Below are positions 6,890-15,092 of a stretch of 26,086 bases of DNA, in pieces. Each line of letters starts with the position of its first letter. Positions within the stretch are counted from its first letter, which is position 1. The notes beneath the pieces are model-generated. The model was not told the DNA's origin, searched no databases, and was given only the letters and a program-made list of their open reading frames with translations. This DNA is from CAYSLU01 sp964431965 (GTDB lineage: Bacteria; Verrucomicrobiota; Kiritimatiellia; CAIKKV01; CAYSLU01). The position numbers and the translations under genes were made by a program. The DNA lies in assembly GCA_964431965.1 (NCBI GenBank), contig CAYSLU010000076.1:1-26086 (forward strand), written 5' to 3'.

Positions 6890-8485
6890 ATGAGCGAACG
6901 ACTGCTGATGAGCGGCAATGAGGCGCTGGCGCGCGCGGCGCTTCACGCCGGCATTGACCTCGGCGCCGGCTATCCCGGCACGCCATCGACCGAAATCCTC
7001 GAGAACTTCTCCCGGCTCGGCGGGCGGGCCCAGTGGTCGCCGAACGAAAAGGTCGCGTTCGAGGTGGCCCTCGGCGCGGCGTTCGGCGGCGCGCGCGCCC
7101 TCGTCACGATGAAGCACGTTGGCCTCAACGTCGCGGCCGATCCCCTGTTCACCGCCACGTACACCGGCGTGTCCGGCGCGCTCGTGCTCGTCTCGGCCGA
7201 CGACCCCGGCCTGGCCTCCAGCCAGAACGAGCAGGACAGCCGCCGCTACGGCGTTGCCGCCGGAATCCCGGTCGTCGAGCCCGCGGACTCCCAGGAGTCC
7301 TACGATTTCCTCTTCTCCGCGCTCGAGATCTCCGAGCGCTGGAAGCTGCCCGTCATGCTGCGCATGTCCACGCGCGTCAGCCACTCGAAGTCCGTCGTCG
7401 TGCTGCGGAGCCCGATGCCGCACCGCACGGCCGCCTTTGTTCGGGATATCCCGGGGCGGGTGATGATTCCTTCGTACGCGCGGGCCGCCCACCGCAAGCT
7501 GCGCGCCAAGCTGGCCGAAATCCAGGCATGGAATGAGTCGAGTCCGCTCAATGTCGAGTCGCCCGGCGGCGCCGAGCTGGGCATCATCGTCTCCGGCGTC
7601 TCCGCCGTACACGCCCGCGAGGCCGCGCCCGACGCCCGCATTCTCAAGCTCGGGCTCTCGCACCCGCTGCCGGTCGAAAAGGTCCGGGCGTTCGCCGCCG
7701 GAGTGAAGCGCTGCGTGGTGATCGAGGAGGGGGACCCGGCGCTCTACGACTCCATTCGCATCGCGGGCATACCCGTCGAGGGCCGGCCGGAGATGTTCCG
7801 CTTCGGGGAGCTCGATGTCGCCCGCGTCCGCCGCATCCTGGCGCGCGACACCAGCCCGGAGCCCGTGCCGCCCAAGGGCAAGCCCCCGGAGCTCTGCCCC
7901 GGATGCCCGCACCGGGTCTCATTCGATGTCCTCAAGGAGCTCGACTGCATCGTGGCCGGCGACATCGGCTGCTACACGCTGGGCGTCCTTCCGCCGTTCC
8001 AGGCGATGGACACCTGCGTCTGCATGGGCGCGGCGCTCGGAGTGGGGCTCGGCCTCCGGCACGTGCTCCCGCCCGCCGAGGCGAAGCGCGTCGTCAGCGT
8101 CATCGGCGACAGCACGTTCATTCACAGCGGGATCACCGGCCTCGTCGAGATGATCTACAACCCGCCGAAGACCGGCCACCTGCTGATCGTTCTGGACAAT
8201 GGCACGACGGCCATGACCGGGCTGCAGGAGCACCCGGGCACCGGCCGCACGCTGATTCATGAGCCCACCGGACAGGTTGTAATCGAAGACCTGGCCCGCA
8301 CCCTCGGGGTCCACGAGGTGACCATCATCGACCCCATGAAGGACCGCGAGTCATTCAAGAAGCTGGTCCAGGACAGCCTGGCCAGCGAGAAGCTCTGCAT
8401 GATCATCGTCCGCCGCCCCTGCCTCCTGGCCGCCAAGCAGATCCGCCAGTACGACAGCGAGAACAAGAAGGCGAGTAGAGAATGA
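6890..8485 (+). CDS. iorA: Indolepyruvate:ferredoxin oxidoreductase alpha subunit, lacking the C-terminal ferredoxin domain
   Basis: Oxidatively decarboxylates aryl-pyruvates (or related 2-oxo acids) to acyl-CoA with reduction of ferredoxin, using thiamine diphosphate. The 531 residues hold the pyrimidine-binding part at the N-terminus (LMSGNEALARAALHAG..GYPGTPSTEI), the CPGCPH motif at 336-341, and the TPP site GDSTFIHSG (from about 406) followed by LDNGTTAMTGLQEHPGTG. The usual tail with two CxxCxxCxxxCP [4Fe-4S] motifs is absent: the protein ends about 30 residues after the core. ATG 6890 is preferred (6884 is possible); the TTG at 6791 is read as a -35 box. The end overlaps iorB by ATGA. 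Confidence 0.92.
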   Translation: MSERLLMSGNEALARAALHAGIDLGAGYPGTPSTEILENFSRLGGRAQWSPNEKVAFEVALGAAFGGARALVTMKHVGLNVAADPLFTATYTGVSGALVLVSADDPGLASSQNEQDSRRYGVAAGIPVVEPADSQESYDFLFSALEISERWKLPVMLRMSTRVSHSKSVVVLRSPMPHRTAAFVRDIPGRVMIPSYARAAHRKLRAKLAEIQAWNESSPLNVESPGGAELGIIVSGVSAVHAREAAPDARILKLGLSHPLPVEKVRAFAAGVKRCVVIEEGDPALYDSIRIAGIPVEGRPEMFRFGELDVARVRRILARDTSPEPVPPKGKPPELCPGCPHRVSFDVLKELDCIVAGDIGCYTLGVLPPFQAMDTCVCMGAALGVGLGLRHVLPPAEAKRVVSVIGDSTFIHSGITGLVEMIYNPPKTGHLLIVLDNGTTAMTGLQEHPGTGRTLIHEPTGQVVIEDLARTLGVHEVTIIDPMKDRESFKKLVQDSLASEKLCMIIVRRPCLLAAKQIRQYDSENKKASRE

Positions 8486-8964
8486 ACCCGAAAGTAGTCA
8501 ATGTCGTCTTCGCCGGGCTGGGTGGCCAGGGCGTCCTCAAGGCATCGGATATCCTGGCCGAGACCGTCTTCCGCATGGGCTTCGACGTCAAGAAGGCCGA
8601 AGTCCATGGCATGAGCCAGCGGGGCGGGTTCGTCATGAGCGACGTCCGGTTCGGCCCCGCTGTGCTGAGCCCCATGATCCCGACGGGCGAGGCCGACATC
8701 CTCGTCGTGCTCGAGGATACCCAGATCGAAGCCAGCCGCCCGCGCCTGAAGCCCGACGGCCGGATGCTGACGGCCGGCAAGGTTGACCTCGATGCCCTGC
8801 CGACCCGCAAGGCGTTGAACGTCACGATGCTGGGCTGGCTGAGCGCCTATCTCGAGATCCCCGAACACCTCTGGATGGAGCAGATCAAGGCCAGCCTGCC
8901 GCCGAACCTGCACGAGGCCAACGAGAAGGCGTTCGCGATCGGCCGCGCCATGGCGACCCCCTGA
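8482..8964 (+). CDS. iorB: Indolepyruvate:ferredoxin oxidoreductase beta subunit
   Basis: Gamma-domain-type partner of IorA (POR_gamma family) that contributes to the CoA site; cytoplasmic. The 160 residues show the family opening FAGLGGQGVLKASDILAE, then KKAEVHGMSQRGG and the ADILVVLE segment. It is somewhat shorter than the roughly 190-200 residues usual for IorB, with a trimmed C-terminus. No iron-sulfur cysteine motif is present, so neither subunit in this locus carries the expected clusters. The start overlaps the iorA stop (ATGA). It is the last gene of the plus-strand unit; the next gene is convergent 21 nt away. Confidence 0.93.
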   Translation: MNPKVVNVVFAGLGGQGVLKASDILAETVFRMGFDVKKAEVHGMSQRGGFVMSDVRFGPAVLSPMIPTGEADILVVLEDTQIEASRPRLKPDGRMLTAGKVDLDALPTRKALNVTMLGWLSAYLEIPEHLWMEQIKASLPPNLHEANEKAFAIGRAMATP

Positions 8965-8985
8965 TCGGGCCCCCCGCCCCGCCGC

Positions 8986-11028
8986 CTATCCAATGATCGA
9001 CGCGCCGCGCCGATGGCCCAGTTTCACCTGAGCCCGGAACCCCGCCGGGGCCCCGCTCCAGCGCAGGTCAGGCAGGCGTTCCGGGTTGAGGACGATGCGG
9101 TCGAGCCCGAATGGCGTCCGGACCTCGAACGCGCCCGCTCGGTAGCGCGGCGCTCCCTCCATCTCCAGAGCGCGAACGCGCACATCCGGCACCGTGCCGG
9201 CAAAGGGATACAGAACGGTGAAGAAGCCCAGGCAGCCCGAATACGGCATGGGCATCCAGCAGCTGGCACGCAAGTTGAACCATTCCGTGTCCCCGTGCAG
9301 CTGCCCGCGCGATTCCTCGCGGGTGAAATCCACACCGGGCTCGATCCGCCGAATGCTCTCCGGAAACGCCCACGCCAGCAGACAGCCCGACCGACCGACC
9401 GTGCGAGCCCGATCCGGCCCCAGCTGGCGAAACCGCCGCGGGCTGTGCCACCACGCGGAGATGCCGCGGTTGAACGCCTGGGTCTTCTCGTCCGAAACCG
9501 AGTCCAGAACGGCCAGGTAGCCGGGATCCTTCACGAAGACGATCGTCCGGCGCACGCGCAGGTCTCCGCTCGCGTGATGCGTCCGCCAGCCTCCCTGCGG
9601 CGGAACCTGGCGATACGCTGTGTGGAAGGCGGAAAAGTAGTCGATCCGCTCGTCAGAATGCCAGGCCACATCCTGCCCGACGAACGGCCGGCTGTCATAC
9701 CGGAACGCATCCACCAGAACCTGGTTGTGCGCCTGCGCCTCGCGCCAGGCGATGTCCATCGGATGCGCGTACGGGCCAAACCGAGGCACCTCCTGGAGCA
9801 GGACGGCCCCGTGCGCCCGGAAGTCCATGCTGAGCGCATCCATGTGCGAGTGCCAGCCGGCAAAGTCCCCGAAGGTCACGTCCGCGAACGCATCCCGCCG
9901 CCCATCTCCGTTGCGCATGATCGCCACGCCGGACTCGCGCATCAAGCAGGAGCGCGTGCGGTCGACGCCCATGTCCCGGCCGACTCCAGCCGCAAACAGC
10001 CCCGACGCCGCGCCTTCGTCCAGCACGTGTCCCAGGTCCGCCCACCCTTCGTCCCCGAACCCCGGCGACTGGTCGCCCGGGCCCAGAGTCGCCGCATAGA
10101 ACCGGTACGCTCGCCGCAGACCGTCCGCGAAGTGCGCCTCATGCCGCCCCATCCCGCCATTGCGGCAGGCAAAGGCGTAGGTGTCGCGCATGCGGCGCAG
10201 CGTGTGGGATCCGTACCCCCAGTTGCGCTCCAGGTGCCCGCCATCCGCGAACCAGGCGCGGTCGAAGTCCTGGTCGAGCATCGCGAGGCTGTGCGCGTCC
10301 CACTCCGCCGCGTCGCGGAACTCGCGCACCGTCCGGGCCAGGAAGAAGAGCGCGTAGCAGGCAGCGGTGTAGATGTTGTGCACCATGTAGCGGTCCGTCA
10401 CCCGCCGCATCTCGCGCCCCAGGCCCAGGAGGAGCTTGAATGCGGCCGCCGTGGCCGCTGGCGTCTCGGTCTTCGACCGCACCAGCGCCAGGTAGCTCAG
10501 CCAGAAGAACTCGAACTGGCGGTGGCCGCCCAGCATCGAGAAGAGCGGATACGCACCAAAGGCGGTCAGGCTGCGGCCGGCGCGCTCGATCCGCACGAGC
10601 GCATCCCGGAGGCGGGCGCCCGGCGTGGCGTCGCCCGTGCGGAGCATGTGCCGCACAACGGGCTGCAGCGCCTGGGTCATCTCATGGATCCCGCCGCTGA
10701 ACACCCCGCCTCGCTGGGACGCCTTGGCCGCATCCTGGCCCCCCCCGCTCAGCATCTCACCCACGCGCTCGAACGCTCGAGCGATATCGCGCGCTGACAG
10801 GACCGCGGCGGTCTGCGCGCTGCGGTCCGCCTCGTCCCATGCGTCGGCGCGCGCGGCCCGGTAGTAGTCGGCCAGGGCGGCGCTTGCAGCCGCTGCCTCA
10901 CCCGCCAGCCCCGCCCGCACGGCTTTCGCCAGCAGCGCGGTCCCGCTGGAGCCCCGCCGCGCGCCCAGCGCACCCCACAGGTCCCGATCAGTGATGCCGT
11001 GCACGTCGCACCGTCGCTGCGCACTCAT
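8986..11028 (-). CDS. Heparinase II/III-family polysaccharide lyase-like protein
   Basis: Predicted uronate-polysaccharide or oligosaccharide lyase, 680 residues. The N-terminal half is alpha-helical (an alpha/alpha toroid; see the YMVHNIYTAACYALFFLA and HLERNWGYG segments). The C-terminal beta-sheet part opens FADVTFGDFAGWHSHMDALSMDF, with His393 and His395, and continues to AHNQVLVDAF with His434, the pattern of the Hepar_II_III domain. No signal peptide is visible (the start is MSAQRRCDVHG), so it probably acts in the cytoplasm on imported oligosaccharides. Start is ATG 11028 after GGGAGA. It is divergent from the kinase/nucleotidyltransferase fusion. Substrate class is unknown: heparin-, alginate- and oligo-alginate-type lyases share this fold. 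Confidence 0.8.
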   Translation of the reverse strand: MSAQRRCDVHGITDRDLWGALGARRGSSGTALLAKAVRAGLAGEAAAASAALADYYRAARADAWDEADRSAQTAAVLSARDIARAFERVGEMLSGGGQDAAKASQRGGVFSGGIHEMTQALQPVVRHMLRTGDATPGARLRDALVRIERAGRSLTAFGAYPLFSMLGGHRQFEFFWLSYLALVRSKTETPAATAAAFKLLLGLGREMRRVTDRYMVHNIYTAACYALFFLARTVREFRDAAEWDAHSLAMLDQDFDRAWFADGGHLERNWGYGSHTLRRMRDTYAFACRNGGMGRHEAHFADGLRRAYRFYAATLGPGDQSPGFGDEGWADLGHVLDEGAASGLFAAGVGRDMGVDRTRSCLMRESGVAIMRNGDGRRDAFADVTFGDFAGWHSHMDALSMDFRAHGAVLLQEVPRFGPYAHPMDIAWREAQAHNQVLVDAFRYDSRPFVGQDVAWHSDERIDYFSAFHTAYRQVPPQGGWRTHHASGDLRVRRTIVFVKDPGYLAVLDSVSDEKTQAFNRGISAWWHSPRRFRQLGPDRARTVGRSGCLLAWAFPESIRRIEPGVDFTREESRGQLHGDTEWFNLRASCWMPMPYSGCLGFFTVLYPFAGTVPDVRVRALEMEGAPRYRAGAFEVRTPFGLDRIVLNPERLPDLRWSGAPAGFRAQVKLGHRRGASIIG

Positions 11029-11177
11029 GCGTTGTCTCCCATTTCACGTGCCCGCCCAACCAGCTGACGGATTCTCACCGCACCCGGCTCCGGCGTCCAC
11101 CCCAAAGCTCCCCGCGCCGCCACCTGTTTTGGGCTTTACCCGCCCCGCTCACTGTGGCCACCATACCGCACATGCTC

Positions 11178-11198
11178 CTTCGGCGCGGTCCGCCGAAG
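11178..11198 (+). promoter_or_regulatory. Perfect 8-bp hairpin in the leader of the fusion gene
   Basis: CTTCGGCG, a 5-nt spacer CGGTC, then CGCCGAAG, placed 20 nt before the start codon at 11219 and just before its GGGAGGG Shine-Dalgarno. It could be an operator shared by the divergent heparinase-type gene or an RNA hairpin near the ribosome site. No regulator is identifiable in the window, and I saw no convincing -35/-10 pair in the 190-nt gap. Confidence 0.4.
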
Positions 11199-11218
11199 AC
11201 GATGGGAGGGACGACAAC

Positions 11219-13957
11219 ATGAGCCGCGCTCCGAAATTCGCCATCATCCTGGCCGCCGGCAAGGGAACCCGCATGCAGTCGGCCTCGCGGCCCAAGGTCT
11301 GCTTTCCGGTCGACGGCATCCCCGTCATCAACCGGGCGATCGACCGCTACAACCGCTGCGGCATCCACCACCACATCATCGTCGTGGGCTCGATGGCCGG
11401 ACAGGTGGTCGAGACCGTAGGCTCCGCTTTCCGGAACGTGAGCTTCGCCTACCAGTCCGAGCAACTGGGCACAGCCGACGCCGCCGAGGTCGGACTCCGC
11501 GCGCTGGACGCGCTCGGGGCCGAGGAGGACGTGCTGCTCGTGGCCGGCGACCGCCTGATCGACGACGTCGTCCTCGAGCGCCTGTTCGAGCTGTACTACA
11601 GCCAGGGCTGCGATGTCGCGCTGCCCTGCACCCCCACCCGTCCGGGCTCCGGCCAGGGGAGGATCGTCGAGGCGCACGACCGCACGCCGGCGGCCATCCT
11701 CGAGCGGGCCGACATCCGGCTGCGCTGGTTCTACCGCGACTTGCGGCTGCTGGTCGAGCGCGGCGACCTCCCGTCCGCCGATCAGGTCATGGGGATCCTC
11801 CGGGAGCGCATCGCCGGCACGGGGCCCATGCCCTCCGATGCGAAGATGACCCTCATGCTCGGCCCCCTGTGGAAGACGCTGGCGGTCGACCGTCACGTCC
11901 CGCCGCGCGCCGAGCTGCTCGCCTTGATCCCCGAATCCCGCACGCGGTTCGACCTGCAGTCCCCCGACGGCACCGCGCTCACCGTCACCCCGGCCCAGGC
12001 GGAAGCAGCGCCCTGGAGCAACAACTCCGTGTACTTGGTGAAGGCGCGCGCCTTGCGATACGCGCTCGACCATCTGACGCGGGATAACGCGCAGCAGGAG
12101 CGCTATCTCTCCGACGTGGTCGCCATCCTCAACGCGGGGGCCGACACCGGCGGCCGCCGCTTCCGCACCCGGGCCCTGCGGGTCGATAACCCCTTCAGCA
12201 TCATGGGTTTCAACGATCCGGCCGAGCTGCTGCAGGTGGAGGAGCACATCCAGTCCCGCAAGCGCGACCACGCCGCTGTCGAGCTGCCCGCCGCCCCGTG
12301 GAACCGCACGATCAGCGAATGGCAGGCTGATTTTGCGGCGATCCGATCGGGCACCCCCGCGACGGCCCAACGCTTGTGGGACGAGCTGGTCGCCACCTAC
12401 AGCGATCAGGCGCAGGTGCTGCAGGACCGCGCCCCGGCCTGCACCGCCTTGCTGGACTATGCCGGCGAGCTGCTCGGCGCCGACGCCCGCATCTTCCTCG
12501 TGCGCTCGCCCGGCCGCGTGAACATCATGGGCCGACATATCGACCACCAGGGCGGAAACTGCAACCTCATGACCATCAGCTACGAGACGCTCATGGCCGT
12601 CCACCCCCGCACCGACGACCGGATCCGCCTCTTCAGCTTGGACCGCGAGCAGTTCGGCACGCGCGAGTTCTCGATCGGCGACATGCTTCGGGATCTCCCG
12701 TGGGACGACTGGCTGGACGTCGTGAACAGTGAGAAGGTCTCCCAGCTCGTGCGCAGCAAGGGAGGCGACTGGGCCCAGTACGCCATGGCCGCCGTGCTCC
12801 GCCTGCAGAAGAAGTTCAGCCATACGAAGCTGCGCGGCATGGACATCGTCGTCACCGGCAACGTGCCGATGGCCGCCGGCCTGAGCTCGTCCTCGAGCCT
12901 CGTCGTGGCGACGGCCGAGGCCACGATCACGGCGAATCGGCTGGACACCTTCCCGGCCCAGCTGATCGACCTCTGCGGCGAAGGCGAGTGGTTCGTCGGA
13001 ACGCGCGGTGGCAGCGCGGACCACGCGGCCGTCAAGCTGGGCCAGAAGGGCAAGATCATCAAGGTCACGTTCTTCGGGTTTGCCGTGCAGGACGTGGTGC
13101 CGTTCCCGGACGAGTACGTCCTGGCCGTGTGCGACTCGGGGATCAAGGCCCGCAAGAGCGCCAACTCCCGGGATCAGTTCAACCACCGGATCGCCTGCTA
13201 TCGCATCGGATTCCGCCTGATCCGGCAATCGTTCCCGCACTACGCCCCCCTGCTGAAGCACCTGCGAGACGTCAACGCCCGGAACCTCGGCGTGCCGCTG
13301 AGCTCCATCTACAAGATCCTGCTGCACCTGCCGGAGCAGGCGACGCGCGAGGAGCTGGTCGATCTGCTGCCGGGCGAGGATCTGGCGCCGTTCTTCGCCA
13401 CGCACCAGCCGCCCCCCGACGGGCTCTACCCGATCCGCGGAGTGGTGCTGTACGGGCTGGCCGAGTGCGAGCGGGCCCGCGTGTTCGCCGACTGCCTCAA
13501 GAGCGGGCGCATCCCCGAGATCGGACGCCTGATGAACGTGTCCCACGACGGCGATCGCGTCGCCGCGCGAGGCCCCGACGGGGCGGAGCGCGTGTACCGC
13601 GCGCCGACCTCCAACGCGCACCTGCTGACCCTGATCGAAGACCTCGACAGCGGGGACCCCGAGCGCGTGCTGCGCGCCCAGCTCCAGTGGCAGCCGGGGC
13701 GCTACTTCTGCAGCCTGCCGGAGATCGACCGGATGGTGGACCTGGCGCTGCAGGCGAATGGGGTCATCGGCGCACAGCTCGCCGGCGCCGGGCTCGGCGG
13801 GTGCATGATGGTCCTGACGCGCCGCGATCGGGTCAGGGAACTGGTCGACCTCCTGACGCGGGAGTACTACACCCCGGCCGGAAAGACGCCCACCATCCTG
13901 CTCTGTCAGCCCATCGCGGGCTCGGGGGTCTTGCTGAAGGACTCGACCGAGACATGA
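11219..13957 (+). CDS. Bifunctional nucleotidyltransferase / galactokinase-like (galacturonokinase-like) GHMP kinase
   Basis: Predicted two-step enzyme: anomeric phosphorylation of a free sugar, then coupling to a nucleotide. The 912 residues split in two. Residues 1-345 are a GlmU-type nucleotidyltransferase: LAAGKGTRM at 11-19, PKVCFPV, QLGTADA at 82-88, metal-binding Asp111 in AGDRLID, and YLSDVVAI followed by MGFNDPAEL. There is no left-handed-helix acyltransferase part. Residues 425-912 are a GHMP kinase: RSPGRVNIMGRHIDHQGG at 429-446, PMAAGLSSSSSL at 550-561, likely catalytic Asp601 in GGSADH, and AGAGLGG at 855-861. HIDHQGG replaces galactokinase EHTDY and matches plant galacturonokinase as I remember it. 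ATG 11219 follows GGGAGGG. Substrate is unproven. Confidence 0.85.
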   Translation: MSRAPKFAIILAAGKGTRMQSASRPKVCFPVDGIPVINRAIDRYNRCGIHHHIIVVGSMAGQVVETVGSAFRNVSFAYQSEQLGTADAAEVGLRALDALGAEEDVLLVAGDRLIDDVVLERLFELYYSQGCDVALPCTPTRPGSGQGRIVEAHDRTPAAILERADIRLRWFYRDLRLLVERGDLPSADQVMGILRERIAGTGPMPSDAKMTLMLGPLWKTLAVDRHVPPRAELLALIPESRTRFDLQSPDGTALTVTPAQAEAAPWSNNSVYLVKARALRYALDHLTRDNAQQERYLSDVVAILNAGADTGGRRFRTRALRVDNPFSIMGFNDPAELLQVEEHIQSRKRDHAAVELPAAPWNRTISEWQADFAAIRSGTPATAQRLWDELVATYSDQAQVLQDRAPACTALLDYAGELLGADARIFLVRSPGRVNIMGRHIDHQGGNCNLMTISYETLMAVHPRTDDRIRLFSLDREQFGTREFSIGDMLRDLPWDDWLDVVNSEKVSQLVRSKGGDWAQYAMAAVLRLQKKFSHTKLRGMDIVVTGNVPMAAGLSSSSSLVVATAEATITANRLDTFPAQLIDLCGEGEWFVGTRGGSADHAAVKLGQKGKIIKVTFFGFAVQDVVPFPDEYVLAVCDSGIKARKSANSRDQFNHRIACYRIGFRLIRQSFPHYAPLLKHLRDVNARNLGVPLSSIYKILLHLPEQATREELVDLLPGEDLAPFFATHQPPPDGLYPIRGVVLYGLAECERARVFADCLKSGRIPEIGRLMNVSHDGDRVAARGPDGAERVYRAPTSNAHLLTLIEDLDSGDPERVLRAQLQWQPGRYFCSLPEIDRMVDLALQANGVIGAQLAGAGLGGCMMVLTRRDRVRELVDLLTREYYTPAGKTPTILLCQPIAGSGVLLKDSTET

Positions 13958-14043
13958 GCGGCCGGGTGCTCGACCGCAGAAGATACGAGGCGCCGCTCGC
14001 CGCTTGGATCGGCTGCGGTCTTGCTGCCGCGCTGGCCGCCTAA
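13954..14043 (+). CDS. Possible 29-residue coupled small ORF, unknown
   Basis: An ATG at 13954 overlaps the stop of the fusion gene (ATGA) and opens a 29-codon frame ending in TAA. The product starts basic (MSGRVLDRRR) and ends in a hydrophobic, alanine-rich segment (WIGCGLAAALAA), like the beginning of a membrane protein. It could be a real micro-ORF, the stump of a deleted downstream gene, or chance. There is no independent evidence of translation beyond the overlap. Confidence 0.25.
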   Translation: MSGRVLDRRRYEAPLAAWIGCGLAAALAA

Positions 14044-14046
14044 GCG

Positions 14047-14091
14047 AAAACGCCTCGCCGACACGCCGTCCAGGCGCGCCAGCGAGGCGTT
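14047..14091. terminator. Inverted repeat between convergent genes, likely terminator for nagA
   Basis: AACGCCTCGC (14049-14058) and GCGAGGCGTT (14082-14091) are a perfect 10-bp inverted repeat with a 23-nt loop that contains smaller self-complementary parts. Reading on the minus strand, the stem is followed by TTTT (14050-14047), so it would end the nagA transcript. In the plus direction only TT follows, so termination of the fusion gene there would be weak. Confidence 0.5.
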
Positions 14092-14110
14092 CGAACCGAC
14101 CTGCGCCCGC

Positions 14111-15088
14111 TTAGACCGCGAACTTGCCGTCCGTGAACTTCACGGTCGGCCCCTTCAGGCCCGCGATATCCGACGCCTTCATCCCGATCATCCGCAGCGG
14201 ATTCTCCAGGCCGACCGCCCAGAGGTCGCGCTCGGCCAGGATCTTGAGCGAGGCCAGGTGGTTCATGCACTCCATCATGGTGGAGTGCGAGCCGGCGAGG
14301 CTCTTAGCCTCCTCGGCATAGATGAGGCCCGTGTTGTCGATCACCACCGCCATCTTGCCGAAGATCGTGTACCGGCCCGGCGGCATGCCGGCCAGCGGCG
14401 ATGCATCGCTCGTCACGACGAAGCGGCTCACGCCCTTCGCCCGCAGGGCGACGGCGATCAGATCCGCCGGGAGGTGGTGGCCGTCCGTGATGAACATGCC
14501 CGTCACCGCATCCGTCGCCAGAGACCACCACAGCGGGTTCTGGTGCCGGTTGATCATGTTGGGAATGCCATTGCCCACGTGGGTCAGGAGCGACGCGCCG
14601 GCCTGGACCGCGCGGTCCAGATCGGCATCGGTCGCCAAGTGATGGCCCATCGAAACCACCACCCCGCGCTTCACGGCATGGCGGATCAGCGCCTCGCAGC
14701 CGGGGCGCTCGGGCGCCACCGTCAGGATCCGGATCAGCCCCTCGCCCCACTCCAGCAACTTGTCGAGGAAGGCGGGGTCGGGGTCCCGAATGCAGTCCTG
14801 AGGATGCGCGCCCCGAGCGCCCGGCTCCGGCGAGATGAACGGCCCCTCGACGTGCACGCCGAGAATATGGCCGCCAAGCTCCGGGTCCCGCTTCGCCTGC
14901 GCGATCGCCTTGAGACTGCTCCGGTAGTTCGCCTCCGTTGTGGTGACGACCGTCGGGCAGTACCCGATGGTGCCGCGCTCGACGAGCTCCCGCGTGATCT
15001 GCTTCACCCGGTCCGCCGTCAGGTTCGGCTCGGAGAAGTCCGTCCCCATCCACCCGTTGTTCTGAATGTCGACAAAGCCTCTGCTCAT
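14111..15088 (-). CDS. nagA: N-acetylglucosamine-6-phosphate deacetylase-like amidohydrolase
   Basis: Predicted to deacetylate GlcNAc-6-phosphate to GlcN-6-phosphate in the cytosol. The 325 residues form the TIM-barrel core of the NagA family. VDIQNNGWMGTDFS is the first strand. Metal and active-site residues are present: Glu81 in HVEGPF, His149/His150 in MGHH, His170 in THVGNG, and catalytic Asp228 in TSDAS. The small N-terminal beta-domain of typical NagA (about 380 residues) is missing, so it starts directly at the barrel. Start is ATG 15088, only 4 nt after the stop of the upstream glycosidase-like gene, indicating an operon. A related amino-sugar amidohydrolase with another substrate is possible. 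Confidence 0.84.
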   Translation of the reverse strand: MSRGFVDIQNNGWMGTDFSEPNLTADRVKQITRELVERGTIGYCPTVVTTTEANYRSSLKAIAQAKRDPELGGHILGVHVEGPFISPEPGARGAHPQDCIRDPDPAFLDKLLEWGEGLIRILTVAPERPGCEALIRHAVKRGVVVSMGHHLATDADLDRAVQAGASLLTHVGNGIPNMINRHQNPLWWSLATDAVTGMFITDGHHLPADLIAVALRAKGVSRFVVTSDASPLAGMPPGRYTIFGKMAVVIDNTGLIYAEEAKSLAGSHSTMMECMNHLASLKILAERDLWAVGLENPLRMIGMKASDIAGLKGPTVKFTDGKFAV

Positions 15089-15092
15089 GGGA

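Noticed and set aside
9013..10797. 594-codon plus-strand frame opposite the heparinase-type gene
   Set aside because: Antisense shadow; the minus-strand reading has the conserved lyase histidines.
10991..11218. 76-residue N-terminal extension of the fusion protein
   Set aside because: It overlaps the start of the divergent lyase gene, is Pro/Ala-rich without conservation features, and lacks the GGGAGGG ribosome site found before 11219.
11075..13621. 848-codon open frame on the minus strand opposite the fusion gene
   Set aside because: It reads as low-complexity Arg/Gly/Asp/Val/Leu-rich sequence without domains, exactly antisense to a gene with clear kinase and transferase motifs. GC-rich third positions keep the opposite frame open.
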